Shown piece by piece: positions 46,999-56,086 of a DNA stretch of 64,000 nt. Made by a program: the position numbers and the translations under genes. The notes under the pieces are model-generated. The model was not told where the DNA came from. It saw only the letters and a program-made list of their open reading frames with translations, and made no database searches. This DNA comes from DASYCK01 sp036500205 (GTDB lineage: Bacteria; Myxococcota_A; Polyangia; Fen-1088), in NCBI GenBank assembly GCA_036500205.1, contig DASYCK010000079.1, positions 46,386 through 110,385 of the forward strand. Direction: 5' to 3'. Every line of letters begins with the position of its first letter. Within the stretch, counting starts at the first letter, position 1.

Positions 46999-49380
46999 AT
47001 GGGGAGACCAATTTCCGAGGCCACCGTCCTGGGTGCGGGGGTCATGGGCTCTGCGATCGCGGCCCACCTCGCCAACGCCGGCATTCGCGTCCGGCTGCTG
47101 GATCTTCCGGGGGATCCGGCGAAAGGGCAGCGGCGAAATCACGCCGCGGAGGCCGGGCTGGAAGCGGCCCGCCGCTCGAAGCCGGCCAGCTTCTTCTCGT
47201 CGCGCTTCGAGACGCTGGTGACGGCGGGCAACTTCGACGATCACCTGGCGACCGCCGCCACCAGCGATGTCGTCATCGAGGCGGTCATCGAGAACCTCGC
47301 CGTGAAGCGCGGGCTCTATCAGAAGCTCGAGGCCGCCGGGGGCGACGCCATCATCACTTCGAACACCTCCGGCCTGCGCATCGCCGATCTCATGCAGGGG
47401 CGCGGGGCCGACTTTCAACGTCGCTTCTGCATCACCCACTTCTTCAACCCGCCCCGCTATCTGCGTCTGGTCGAGATCGTGGCGGGCGCCGCCACGTCGC
47501 CGGAGACGCTGGCGCGCGCCGAGGATCTCTGCGGCCGGTTGCTGGGCAAGGGTCTGGTGCGCGCCAAGGACACGCCAAACTTCATCGCCAACCGGATCGG
47601 CACCTTCGCGATGATGCGCACCATGGCGGAGGCTCAAAACCAGGGCTACACGGTCGAGGAGGTCGACATGGTGTTCGGCCCGGCCAGCGGCCGCCCCAAG
47701 AGCGCCATCTTTCGCACCGCGGACGTGGTCGGATTGGACACGCTCGCTCACGTCACGAAGAACTGCTTCGACGCCCTCGTCGACGACGAGCGCCGCGACG
47801 TGTTCGCGCCCCCCGAGGTGCTGCGCCAGCTGGTCGAGAAGAAGTGGCTGGGCAGCAAGACCAAGCAAGGCTTCTACAAGAAGGAAGGCGATCAGATCCT
47901 GCAGCTCGATCTGAAGACGCTGACCTACGTGCCGCAGACGAAGCCGCGCTTTCCCTCGATCGGCGCCACACGGGGCGTGGACGATGTCGACGAGCGCCTG
48001 CGCCGCCTGCTGGCGGGCGATGATCGGGCGGCGGCGCTGGCGCGGACCATCACCTACGAGACGCTGATCTACGCGGCGAATCGTCTGGGCGAGATCGCGG
48101 ACGACGTCGCGTCGATCGACCAGGCGATGCGCTGGGGCTTCGGCTGGGAGCAGGGACCGTTCGCCGCCTGGGACGCGCTGGGCGTCAAGGCCACCGCCGC
48201 GAAGATGGAGGCGGCGGGATACGTGGTCCCCGGGTGGGTGCGCGAGCAGATCGCGGCCCAGGGGGAGGGAATGAAGTTTTATCGCCCCGCCCCCGCGGAC
48301 AGCGCCGCGCGACACGAGCAACTGGGTCGCTCGGGTGGCTTCACGCCCATCCCCGAGGACCCGCGGCACCTCTCGCTCGACCGGATCCGCGCCACCAGGA
48401 GCGGCGCCGGCGAGGTGGAGCGGAACCCCAGCGCATCGATCCTCGATCTGGGCGACGGCGTGTTCTGCCTGGAGTTCCACGCCAAGATGAACGCGCTCGA
48501 TCCCGACATCGTGTCGTTCATGGGCAAGGCGGTCGACCGCGCCGAGCGCGACGGCGTGGGCCTGGTGATCGGCAACGACGGCGCCGAGGCGTTCTGCGCG
48601 GGGGCGAACCTGTTCTCGCTGCTCGTTGCGCTGGGCCAGGGGAACTTCGCCGCCGTCGAGGAGATGGTGGTGAACTTCCAGAACGCCTGTCAGCGCACCC
48701 GCTACGCCCGCGTCCCGGTGGTGGCGGCGCCGTTCGGGCTGGCCCTGGGCGGCGGCGCGGAGGTGGTGCTCGGCTGCCAGAACGTGCGCGCCGCGGCCGA
48801 GCTCTACCTCGGCTGCGTCGAGGTGGGCGTGGGACTGATCCCGGCAGGCGGGGGTTGCATGGAGATGGCCGCCCGCGCGTCGGCCCGGGCCTCGGACGAT
48901 CCGCAGTTCGATCTGCTGGCGCTCGCCCGCGTGCCGTTCGAGACGTTCGCGCGCGCGCGCGTGTCGACCAGCGCCGAGGAGGCGCGCGATCTGTGGTTCC
49001 TGCACCCGCACGACGCCGTGTCGATGGCGCGTCAGACCGTCATCGCCGACGCGAAGGAGACCGTGCTGGGGCTGGCGCGGGCGGGCTTTCGCCCTCCCCC
49101 GCCCCGCCGCATCCGCGTCATCGGCGAGGCGGGCGCCGCCACGTTGCGCTCGGCGCTGCACAGCCTCGCCGGGGTGCACCAGATCAGCGAGCACGACGCG
49201 AAGATCGGCGCCCACCTGGCGCGCATCCTTTCGGGCGGCAACGTGCCGGCGGGCTCGTTCGTCTCCGAGCAGGCCATCCTCGATCTCGAGCGCGAGGCGT
49301 TTCTGTCGCTGTGCGGGGAACAAAAGACGCGCGACCGCATCCAACAGATGTTGACGTCCGGCAAACCTTTGCGGAACTGA
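46999..49380 (+). CDS. fadN: 3-Hydroxyacyl-CoA dehydrogenase/enoyl-CoA hydratase fusion (FadN type)
   Basis: This 793-residue bifunctional beta-oxidation enzyme has the dehydrogenase first and the hydratase second, the FadN order and opposite to FadB. The NAD-binding motif VLGAGVMGSAIAAHLANAG lies at about 10-28. ITHFFNPPRYLRLVEIV carries the catalytic His. The hydratase half starts near 430, with AFCAGANLFSLL for the oxyanion hole, GLALGGGAEVVLGC with one Glu and YLGCVEVGVGLIPAGGG with the other. ATG 46999 was chosen; an upstream ATG at 46897 gives shadow-like sequence. The thiolase gene follows by 11 bases. No acyl-CoA dehydrogenase is in the window, so the first oxidation step must be encoded elsewhere. 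Confidence 0.95.
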   Translation: MGRPISEATVLGAGVMGSAIAAHLANAGIRVRLLDLPGDPAKGQRRNHAAEAGLEAARRSKPASFFSSRFETLVTAGNFDDHLATAATSDVVIEAVIENLAVKRGLYQKLEAAGGDAIITSNTSGLRIADLMQGRGADFQRRFCITHFFNPPRYLRLVEIVAGAATSPETLARAEDLCGRLLGKGLVRAKDTPNFIANRIGTFAMMRTMAEAQNQGYTVEEVDMVFGPASGRPKSAIFRTADVVGLDTLAHVTKNCFDALVDDERRDVFAPPEVLRQLVEKKWLGSKTKQGFYKKEGDQILQLDLKTLTYVPQTKPRFPSIGATRGVDDVDERLRRLLAGDDRAAALARTITYETLIYAANRLGEIADDVASIDQAMRWGFGWEQGPFAAWDALGVKATAAKMEAAGYVVPGWVREQIAAQGEGMKFYRPAPADSAARHEQLGRSGGFTPIPEDPRHLSLDRIRATRSGAGEVERNPSASILDLGDGVFCLEFHAKMNALDPDIVSFMGKAVDRAERDGVGLVIGNDGAEAFCAGANLFSLLVALGQGNFAAVEEMVVNFQNACQRTRYARVPVVAAPFGLALGGGAEVVLGCQNVRAAAELYLGCVEVGVGLIPAGGGCMEMAARASARASDDPQFDLLALARVPFETFARARVSTSAEEARDLWFLHPHDAVSMARQTVIADAKETVLGLARAGFRPPPPRRIRVIGEAGAATLRSALHSLAGVHQISEHDAKIGAHLARILSGGNVPAGSFVSEQAILDLEREAFLSLCGEQKTRDRIQQMLTSGKPLRN

Positions 49381-49391
49381 GAGGACCTTCC

Positions 49392-50561
49392 ATGCCCACG
49401 ACACGCGATGTGGCGATCCTTTCGGCGGTACGAACGCCGATCGGGCGCGCCCCCAAGGGAACGCTCCGTTTCACGCGCCCCGACGATCTGGGGGCGCTGG
49501 TGGTGAAGGAGGCGCTGGCCCGCGCCGAGGTGGCGCCCGCCGCCATCGAGGATCTGGTGCTCGGCTGCGCGCAGCCGGAGAGCGAGCAAGGGTTGAACGT
49601 CGCGCGGGTGGTGGGCGAGCTGGCCGGCCTCCCCGACGAGGTGCCGGCCATGACCATCAATCGCTTCTGCTCGTCCGGCCTGCAGGCGACGTCGATCCTG
49701 GCCGATCGCATCGCCGTCGGGGCCATCGACGCTGCCATCGCGGGCGGCCTCGAATCGATGTCGATGGTGCCGATGGGAGGGACCCGCCCGTCACTGAACC
49801 CGGTCGTCGTCGAGACGTTGCCCGACGTGTACATCCCCATGGGGAACACGGCCGAGAACGTGGCGCGCAAGTTCGAGATCAGCCGCGCCGATCAGGACGC
49901 GTTCGCGCTGGAGAGCCACAAGAAGGCGGTGGCCGCCTGGACGCGCGGCGACTTTCGCGCCGAGGTGGTCCCGGTCGTCACGCGGGTGTTCGAGGACGGC
50001 GCCTGGAAGCCCATCACGTTCGAACGCGACGAGGGGCCGCGCGCCGACACGTCGCTGGAGAAGCTGGCGTCGCTGAAGCCGGTCTTCGATCCAGGGGGGA
50101 GCGTCACCGCGGGCAACTCGTCGCCGTTGAACGACGGCGCCGCCGCCGTGGTGTTGATGGCGGCCGACAAGGCGAAGGAGGCGGGGAAGAAGATTCGCGC
50201 CTACTTCCGCGCCTTCGCGGTGGCCGGCGTTCCGCCGGGCATCATGGGCATCGGCCCCGTCCCGGCGGTGCGCAAGCTGCTGGCCAAGACGGGGCTGACC
50301 GTCGATCAGATCGATCTGTTCGAGGTGAACGAGGCGTTCGCGTCGCAGGCGCTGTACTGCCTGCGCGAGCTGAAGCTGCCGCTCGACCGGGTGAACGTGA
50401 ACGGAGGGGCCATCGCCCTCGGCCACCCGCTCGGCGCCACGGGGGCCCGCCAGATCGCCACCGCGCTACACGAGTTGGAGCGTCGCAAGGGGCGGTTCGC
50501 CGTCATCACCATGTGCGTGGGCGGCGGCATGGGCGCGGCGGGCTTGATCGAGCGCGCGTAG
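49392..50561 (+). CDS. fadA: Acetyl-CoA acyltransferase (thiolase)
   Basis: This 389-residue thiolase completes the beta-oxidation spiral by cleaving 3-ketoacyl-CoA. The nucleophile Cys is in INRFCSSGLQA (about 90-100). The C-terminal His motif VNGGAIALGHPLGATGAR and the second Cys motif MCVGGGMGAAG are intact. GNSSPLNDGAAAVVLM is the family loop. ATG 49392 lies 11 bases after the FadN-like gene, so the pair forms one operon. No membrane segment is seen. Biosynthetic use is less likely given the partner. Confidence 0.96.
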   Translation: MPTTRDVAILSAVRTPIGRAPKGTLRFTRPDDLGALVVKEALARAEVAPAAIEDLVLGCAQPESEQGLNVARVVGELAGLPDEVPAMTINRFCSSGLQATSILADRIAVGAIDAAIAGGLESMSMVPMGGTRPSLNPVVVETLPDVYIPMGNTAENVARKFEISRADQDAFALESHKKAVAAWTRGDFRAEVVPVVTRVFEDGAWKPITFERDEGPRADTSLEKLASLKPVFDPGGSVTAGNSSPLNDGAAAVVLMAADKAKEAGKKIRAYFRAFAVAGVPPGIMGIGPVPAVRKLLAKTGLTVDQIDLFEVNEAFASQALYCLRELKLPLDRVNVNGGAIALGHPLGATGARQIATALHELERRKGRFAVITMCVGGGMGAAGLIERA

Positions 50562-50594
50562 CACTTTCGCCAGCGCGCGGCCGATACGGCGGGC

Positions 50595-51599
50595 ATGCCC
50601 GAATGGCGCGCTCGTCTGTTCCTCCCGCTATCGCTGCTCGTGTCACTGCCCGGCGCCTTTCAGTGCGGCCTTCCCGTCTCGTCGCACCCGCCGACCGGCT
50701 CCGCCTCTTCGACGGCCACGCTGGTCGTGCTGCCCGATGACGACCCGCAGACGCTCCTGACGGCGGTGGCGTCCGCCCGTCGGCGCGTGTGGGTCGAGAT
50801 GTACATGCTGACCGACGGGCGCGCGGTGGACGCGCTGGCGGCCGCGCACGCCGCTGGCGCCGACGTGCGCGTGCTGCTCGAACCGGCGCCCTACGGTGAT
50901 GCCAGCGCGAACGAAGGGGCGTTTCTCGCCCTCGGTCAGGCCGGCATCGACGTTCGCTGGTTCGCCGTGCCGGACGGCCTGGTTCACATCAAGCTGCTGC
51001 TGGTCGACGACCGCGCCTTCGTCCTGACGCCGAACCTGACGCTGTCGGGCCTGACGCGAAATCGCGAGTACGCCGTGCTCGATGCGGCGCCGGACGACGT
51101 CAGCCGGGCCGAGGCGGTCTGGCAAGCCGACGCCACCGGCGGCGACCCCGGCTCCCCCTCCCCGACCACGCGGATTCTCGTGTCCCCCCTCGACGCTCGC
51201 GCGCGCCTGGCGGCGGCGATCGACGCCGCCAGGCTGTCCATCGCGCTCGAGATCGAGGAGATCTCCGATGTGGATCTGGTGGCCCGGCTCGTCGCGGCGC
51301 AGGCCGGCGGAGCGGTGGTCACCGTCATCGTTCCCGCGGACGAGCGCTCGGCGGCCACGAATGGTGCCCTGACCCGCCTGGCGAGCGGTGGCGTGGACGT
51401 TCGCGCGCTCGCCACCCCGACCCTTCACGCGAAGGCGATGGTGCTCGATCGGCAGCGCGCCTACCTCGGCTCGATCAACTTCACGCGCGCCTCGCTCGAC
51501 GACAACCGCGAGATGGGGCTGCTTCTCGACGATCCGGCGATCGTGGCGCGGACGGACGCCACCATCGGCGACGACTGGAACGATGCCCGCGCGCCCTGA
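50595..51599 (+). CDS. Exported phospholipase D-like (two HKD motifs) protein
   Basis: This 334-residue protein has a signal sequence ending near Cys24 (LPGAFQCG). Two HxKxxxxD motifs are complete: HIKLLLVDD (His131, Lys133, Asp138) and LHAKAMVLDRQ (His278, Lys280, Asp285). The second is followed by YLGSINFTRASLDDNREMG, the canonical GS-x-N continuation. The first has TPNLT instead of GS. It probably hydrolyses or transfers phosphodiester groups of lipids outside the cytoplasm, as cardiolipin-synthase-like or nuclease-like members do. It follows the thiolase gene by 33 bases and ends one base from the convergent TPR/HEAT gene. Confidence 0.88.
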   Translation: MPEWRARLFLPLSLLVSLPGAFQCGLPVSSHPPTGSASSTATLVVLPDDDPQTLLTAVASARRRVWVEMYMLTDGRAVDALAAAHAAGADVRVLLEPAPYGDASANEGAFLALGQAGIDVRWFAVPDGLVHIKLLLVDDRAFVLTPNLTLSGLTRNREYAVLDAAPDDVSRAEAVWQADATGGDPGSPSPTTRILVSPLDARARLAAAIDAARLSIALEIEEISDVDLVARLVAAQAGGAVVTVIVPADERSAATNGALTRLASGGVDVRALATPTLHAKAMVLDRQRAYLGSINFTRASLDDNREMGLLLDDPAIVARTDATIGDDWNDARAP

Positions 51600-53414
51600 T
51601 CAGGGACCCGAGCCGCCGGCCAGCGCCGCCCAGATCCGCCGCAGGGCCGGGTGGGATTCCCCCCCCTCGAGATCGATGGCCTGGCGGATGGCCGGCACCA
51701 GATCATCGCTGCTGAAGCTGCGCAAGCGGGTCTCCGCCGTCGCCTGGATGGCCCCGGTCTCGCGCAGGACGGCCTCCAGCAGGATGGCCCCCGCATCGGG
51801 CGAGGCCAGATCCGCCAAGGCCTCCAGCGCCGCGATGCGGATCCGCTCGTCCGTCTTCTCCTTGAAGATCGCCGACAGATCGTCGAAGGCATCCCGAAAT
51901 CGCAGGCCGCGCAAGGCGGCGATCGCCGCCTCGCGGACCCGCGGCGAGCGATCCTCGATCCCTTGCCGGACCAGCCCGAAGCTCCGCCGGCAATACACCT
52001 GCCCCACGCCGGCCATCACGGCCGCCCGGGCCTCGGGGGACTCGAACGACTCGTAGATCTTCTCGAGCGGCCGCAGCACCTCGTAGACCTGCACCCGCCC
52101 CAGGGCGAGCGACAGCTCGGCGGCCTGGGCCGGCTCGCCGGTGGAGAACCCCGTCGCGCCCGCGATCAACAGCGCGCGCAGCGCCAGCCGCGAGAAGCGG
52201 ACATGGTCGGTCCGATCGACCACCAGCCCGGCCGCCACGGCGATGGGATCGCCGTCCAGCTCCCACTCGATGAGATCCTGGCGCCACACGTCCTGGTAGG
52301 CGCCGGCCCGACGCAGATACTCGGGGATGCCGGCCGTGGGTGGCGGCGAGGGGCGCCCCCCCGCATAGCGCCGCGCCAGCGTCTTGTAGCGGTCGCGCTG
52401 CTTGGGCGCGACCGGCAAGGCCGCCAGCTCGTCGTAGAGCCGCGCCGCCTGCGCCAGATCGCCCAGCGCCGTCGCCGCGTCGATGCCGGCGTGAAAGGCG
52501 TTCTCGGTGAGGTCCATCGGACCGCCCGCCGTCTCGTTGGCGCGGGCGGTGTCGGCCCACAGCGCCACCGCCCGCCCCAGGTAGTGCTTGTCGTAGACCA
52601 GCCCGGCGTGGGCGCTGTAGTCCGCCGCCTCGCGCGCCAGCGTCGCCGCCGCGTAGAGCTCGCCCCGCTCGACGGCGTAGTTGATGAAGTCCTCGTAGTA
52701 CTGCAGCACGTAAAAGCGCTGCTCGCCCGCCTTCAGGATCCGGATCGCGTTGACGTACCCCTCCGACACGTTCTCGAACGATCCGGTGTCCTTGCCGATG
52801 CGCAGCAGCACGGTGTAACAGTCGAAGGCCCGCTCGCGCTCGCCGCGGGTCTCGAACGCGTCCGCGACCTCCTCGAGCTGGCGACCGGCGCTGGTGAAGG
52901 CCCGCGCCGCCCCCTCGGCGTCCCCCAGCTTCAACAGGCATTCGCCCAGGTTGAAGTGAACGAGCGCCAGCTCGTAGGGGCGCCCCACCAACCGGGGATC
53001 GCCGAGCGCCCGCTCCCATTCGGCGCGGGCGGCGGCCATGCGATCCCCGCGCTCCAGCTCGACGGCCGCCAGCACCGGATGCCCGGCGCCCGCCAGCACC
53101 CGCGCCGCCTCGGCGTGCTGGCCCAGCTTCGAGGCCGCCAGCGCCCATTCGAGCGGCCGCTCTCCCGGAAGCAGGATGCGCGCGGCGTCGGCGAAGCGGC
53201 GCAACCCCAGCAGGACATAGGCGGCCTCGCGCCGCCGCCCCAGCGCCTGATAGGCCGCCAGCGCCCCCTCCAGCCAGCCGTCGTAGACGCCGGGCGCGAA
53301 CACCTGGACGTGCCCCAGCAGCACGTCGTACAGGCCCAGCGCCTCCGCCGGATGCCCCGTGCGCAGGGCGCGATCGGCGCGCTCCTTCAGGTCTATCTCC
53401 TCCCGGGTCGGCAT
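51600..53414 (-). CDS. Cytoplasmic TPR/HEAT-repeat protein
   Basis: This 604-residue helical-repeat protein has no signal peptide. The N-terminal two thirds are TPR-like (ELALVHFNLGECLLKLGDAE, then GAARAFTSAG; AFDCYTVLLRIGKDTG). The C-terminal third is HEAT-like (DRSPRVREAAIAALRGLRFR, then DAFDDLSAIF; DERIRIAALEALADLASPDA). The start ATG (53414) shares a base with the TGA of the VWA gene upstream (TGATG), so the two are coupled. Such a protein would be a scaffold for the VWA partner, and no catalytic motif is seen. A longer frame upstream of the ATG is shadow sequence. Confidence 0.83.
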   Translation of the reverse strand: MPTREEIDLKERADRALRTGHPAEALGLYDVLLGHVQVFAPGVYDGWLEGALAAYQALGRRREAAYVLLGLRRFADAARILLPGERPLEWALAASKLGQHAEAARVLAGAGHPVLAAVELERGDRMAAARAEWERALGDPRLVGRPYELALVHFNLGECLLKLGDAEGAARAFTSAGRQLEEVADAFETRGERERAFDCYTVLLRIGKDTGSFENVSEGYVNAIRILKAGEQRFYVLQYYEDFINYAVERGELYAAATLAREAADYSAHAGLVYDKHYLGRAVALWADTARANETAGGPMDLTENAFHAGIDAATALGDLAQAARLYDELAALPVAPKQRDRYKTLARRYAGGRPSPPPTAGIPEYLRRAGAYQDVWRQDLIEWELDGDPIAVAAGLVVDRTDHVRFSRLALRALLIAGATGFSTGEPAQAAELSLALGRVQVYEVLRPLEKIYESFESPEARAAVMAGVGQVYCRRSFGLVRQGIEDRSPRVREAAIAALRGLRFRDAFDDLSAIFKEKTDERIRIAALEALADLASPDAGAILLEAVLRETGAIQATAETRLRSFSSDDLVPAIRQAIDLEGGESHPALRRIWAALAGGSGP

Positions 53415-54832
53415 CAGCGTCGCGCCGCCGCCGTACGCGAGACGTCGTCGACGATGTCGAGGGCACGCCGCCGCCCCGCGCCGGCCCGGGCCAAGGTCTC
53501 GGGGGTCACGATCTGGTGCCGGTGCAACAGCGGCAGATAGTCGAGCCTGAGGGGACGCGACGGCAGCACGAACACGCCGTACAGCGAGGCGTCGCGGGCC
53601 AGGGTCTCCACCGTCGCCCGCGGGATGTGGCACTCGGCGTGGGTGATGAAGGTGACGGCGACGTCGCGCCCCTCTTCGAAGCGCAACCGGCTCACCTCGG
53701 CCGATAAATCGGCGAACACCCGGGCGTAGTTGCGGCCGCGCTCGGAACGAAACGACAGCAGGCGGGGCAGCTCACGGCGCGCGTGCCGGCCGATGTCGAG
53801 ACGGTCGTAGAGGCGGCTGTCGAAGAAGCGGAACCACACCTCCCCCCCGAGCAGCGACAGCTTCTTGCACAGCGCCAGCGCCAGACCGCGCGCGAACACT
53901 TGCCGCGTCCCCCGCATCGAGGCGCTCGCGTCGACCAGCAGGTAGGTCAAGCGACGGCCGGCGTCCGGCGAACGCTCGCGGCCGTAGTACAGCAGATCGT
54001 CCGACAGCGCCTTCAACGTCAGCGTCTCCTCGTCGTGCGCCAGCTCGCTCGGCACCAGCGCGTCCAGCGAGCCGCGCCGCTCGATCGACGCGTAGCCGTC
54101 GATGGCGAAGCGCTGCACCGAGCGGCGGCGCTTCGTCTCCAGCAGCGACGGCAGCAGCTGCAGCGAGAAGTCGACGATGTCGGCGGCGCCGATGTTGCCG
54201 ACCACCTGGTACAGGTCCGACAGATCGGGCGTCCCCCCATCGACGGCGAACAGGCCCAGCAGCCGTAACGAGGAGACGTCGATCTGATCGAGGCGCGCCA
54301 GGAAGCCGCGGTCCTGCTCGATCAGTCGCTGAAGAAACGAGGCCACCCAGGTCAGGTCGAGCGTCTTGGCCAGCGTCGCACGATCGCGCTCGAACGACGC
54401 CGAGGCCACGGGGAGCTCCAGCAAACCGGGGCGTCGCGGCCGCGCCGCCCAGCGCAGAAAGACGTCGGCCAGCGCCCGCGCCAGCACCACGGCGATCGTC
54501 TCGTCGCGCAGCGCCGCCGTCCCCAACTCGGCCACCACGTCGGCCTCCGCGACCTGATTCAACAGCGCCCGGTACTGCGTGCGAAACGCCGTCATCGGCC
54601 CCCGCCCCACCGGCTGCACGCGATGCGGCTGCCCGCGCCGGCCGCGCGCCAGCAAGAGCCCGACGTCGTGGACGACGACCAGCGGCAGCGGCAGACCCAG
54701 GCGCGCCAGCATGTTCCACCAGGTGACCGCCTGGATGGCCTCGACCGGGCCGCTCGGCGTGACCTCGGCCAGGGTCAGGGACGCGAGCTGCCGCCGAAGC
54801 TCGGCTTCGGCGGTCGCCAGAGGATCGGCCAT
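53414..54832 (-). CDS. VWA-domain protein (CoxE/ViaA-like), cytoplasmic
   Basis: This 472-residue protein has no signal peptide. The N-terminal half is helical. The C-terminal half is a von Willebrand A-like domain starting at RRLTYLLVDASASMRGTRQV (DxSxS), followed by GGEVWFRFFDSRLYDRLDIG and VAVTFITHAECHIPRATVET. This resembles cytoplasmic VWA proteins that work with MoxR-type AAA+ ATPases, but no ATPase gene is adjacent; the MoxR gene is 31 kb away. It is coupled to the TPR/HEAT gene. A GGGGAATGG leader precedes ATG 54832. Assembly or metal-insertion chaperone roles are possible and unproven. Confidence 0.84.
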   Translation of the reverse strand: MADPLATAEAELRRQLASLTLAEVTPSGPVEAIQAVTWWNMLARLGLPLPLVVVHDVGLLLARGRRGQPHRVQPVGRGPMTAFRTQYRALLNQVAEADVVAELGTAALRDETIAVVLARALADVFLRWAARPRRPGLLELPVASASFERDRATLAKTLDLTWVASFLQRLIEQDRGFLARLDQIDVSSLRLLGLFAVDGGTPDLSDLYQVVGNIGAADIVDFSLQLLPSLLETKRRRSVQRFAIDGYASIERRGSLDALVPSELAHDEETLTLKALSDDLLYYGRERSPDAGRRLTYLLVDASASMRGTRQVFARGLALALCKKLSLLGGEVWFRFFDSRLYDRLDIGRHARRELPRLLSFRSERGRNYARVFADLSAEVSRLRFEEGRDVAVTFITHAECHIPRATVETLARDASLYGVFVLPSRPLRLDYLPLLHRHQIVTPETLARAGAGRRRALDIVDDVSRTAAARR

Positions 54833-54850
54833 TCCCCGAAGGTTAGCCGA

Positions 54851-56086
54851 TCAGGCGCCCGGGGGGAGCCAGCAGCTGACCACCAGGCCGCCGCCGTCGC
54901 GCGGGTGCAGCGCCAGCCGGCCGCCGTGCGCCTCCACGATCTCGCGGCACAGCGGCAGCCCCAGGCCGCTCCCGGATTTCTTCGTCGAATAGAACGGCAG
55001 CAGCACGCTGCGCAGCACGTCCGGCGCCATCCCCTTGCCGCGATCGCGGACCATCACCTCGACGCCGCCGCGCTCTCCCGCCACCGTCAGCGTGATGTCG
55101 TCAGGCAGGCTCCCCGACTCGGCCGCGTTCTTCAGCAAGTTGATGAGGACCTGTTGCACCTGGCCGGGATCGGCGTGGACGGGCGCGTCAGGCAGCGTCC
55201 CTTCCAGCTTGAAGCGATAGAGCCCCTCCACGCCACCGAGCAGCTCCTTCCAGGCGACGGTCCGCTTGGCCGGCAAGGGCAGCCGCGCGAAGCTGGCGTA
55301 GCCGTCGAGGAACGTCTTCAGGTGCGTGGCACGCTCCTCGATGGTGTCCAGCGCCGCGCCCAGCCGCTGCTGGAAGCCCGCCGGGTTGGCGAGCATCAAG
55401 CGGGCCGAGTGGATCAGCGAGGTGATGGGGGCGAGCGAGTTGTCGACCTCGTGACTGAGCACGCGAATCGCCTTCTTCCAGGTCTCCACCTCCTTGCGGG
55501 CCAGCTCCTTGGTCAACGGCCGCAGGATGAACAACGTGTGCCTTCGCGTGGAGATCTCGAAGGGGTGCTTGGCCAGATGAAACGTCTCCGGCTCGTCCGC
55601 GTCCCCACGCTCGCAGGTGAACAGCACGTCGTGAGCGGCGCTGGCCGCGTCGCGCAGCTCGGGCGGCCCCGCCGCCATCAGCTCGGTCAGCAGCGAACCG
55701 TCGATCCGCTTGCCGGCGCCGAAGAACGCCACGGCCGGCGGGTTCGCGTGGATGACGTGCCCCGCCTCGTTGACGATGACGGCGATGGCGGCGCTGGCGG
55801 CAAGCACCCGCTCGAGCCGCACGCCGTAGTCCCCCTCGGCCAGGCCGAGCGGGCCGTCGCTGACGGCGGACACGCCGTTCCACACCAGGCGCGTTGCCAC
55901 CAGGCGGTCGAGCACGAAGACGACCAGGGTGGCGGCCAGCCCGCCCACCACCGCCAACGTCGTCGTCGAGGCGCCCGGCGCGAGGCCTGCGCACACGAAC
56001 AGCGCGGCCAGCGTCGCCACCCCCGCCGCCGCCGACACCAGCAGCGTCGACACGAGGCTGCGCCGGGGTCCCGTCATCGAGCTCAT
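54851..56086 (-). CDS. NtrY-like sensor histidine kinase
   Basis: This 411-residue inner-membrane kinase has two N-terminal transmembrane segments (about 12-34 and 40-62). A PAS-like region (about 95-195) contains AIAVIVNEAGHVIHANPPAV. The dimerisation/phosphoacceptor motif AIRVLSHEVDNSLAPI has His212. N-box VLINLLKNAAESG and G-boxes RDRGKGMAPDVL and SGSGLGLPLCREI complete the ATPase domain. The ATG (56086) overlaps the TGA of the upstream regulator gene (ATGA), so kinase and regulator form one two-component pair. The signal is unknown. Confidence 0.94.
   Translation of the reverse strand: MSSMTGPRRSLVSTLLVSAAAGVATLAALFVCAGLAPGASTTTLAVVGGLAATLVVFVLDRLVATRLVWNGVSAVSDGPLGLAEGDYGVRLERVLAASAAIAVIVNEAGHVIHANPPAVAFFGAGKRIDGSLLTELMAAGPPELRDAASAAHDVLFTCERGDADEPETFHLAKHPFEISTRRHTLFILRPLTKELARKEVETWKKAIRVLSHEVDNSLAPITSLIHSARLMLANPAGFQQRLGAALDTIEERATHLKTFLDGYASFARLPLPAKRTVAWKELLGGVEGLYRFKLEGTLPDAPVHADPGQVQQVLINLLKNAAESGSLPDDITLTVAGERGGVEVMVRDRGKGMAPDVLRSVLLPFYSTKKSGSGLGLPLCREIVEAHGGRLALHPRDGGGLVVSCWLPPGA

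Noticed and set aside
46972..49404. An 810-codon open frame on the minus strand opposite the FadN-like gene
   Set aside because: The same artefact: Arg/His/Gln-rich antisense of a gene with intact catalytic motifs.
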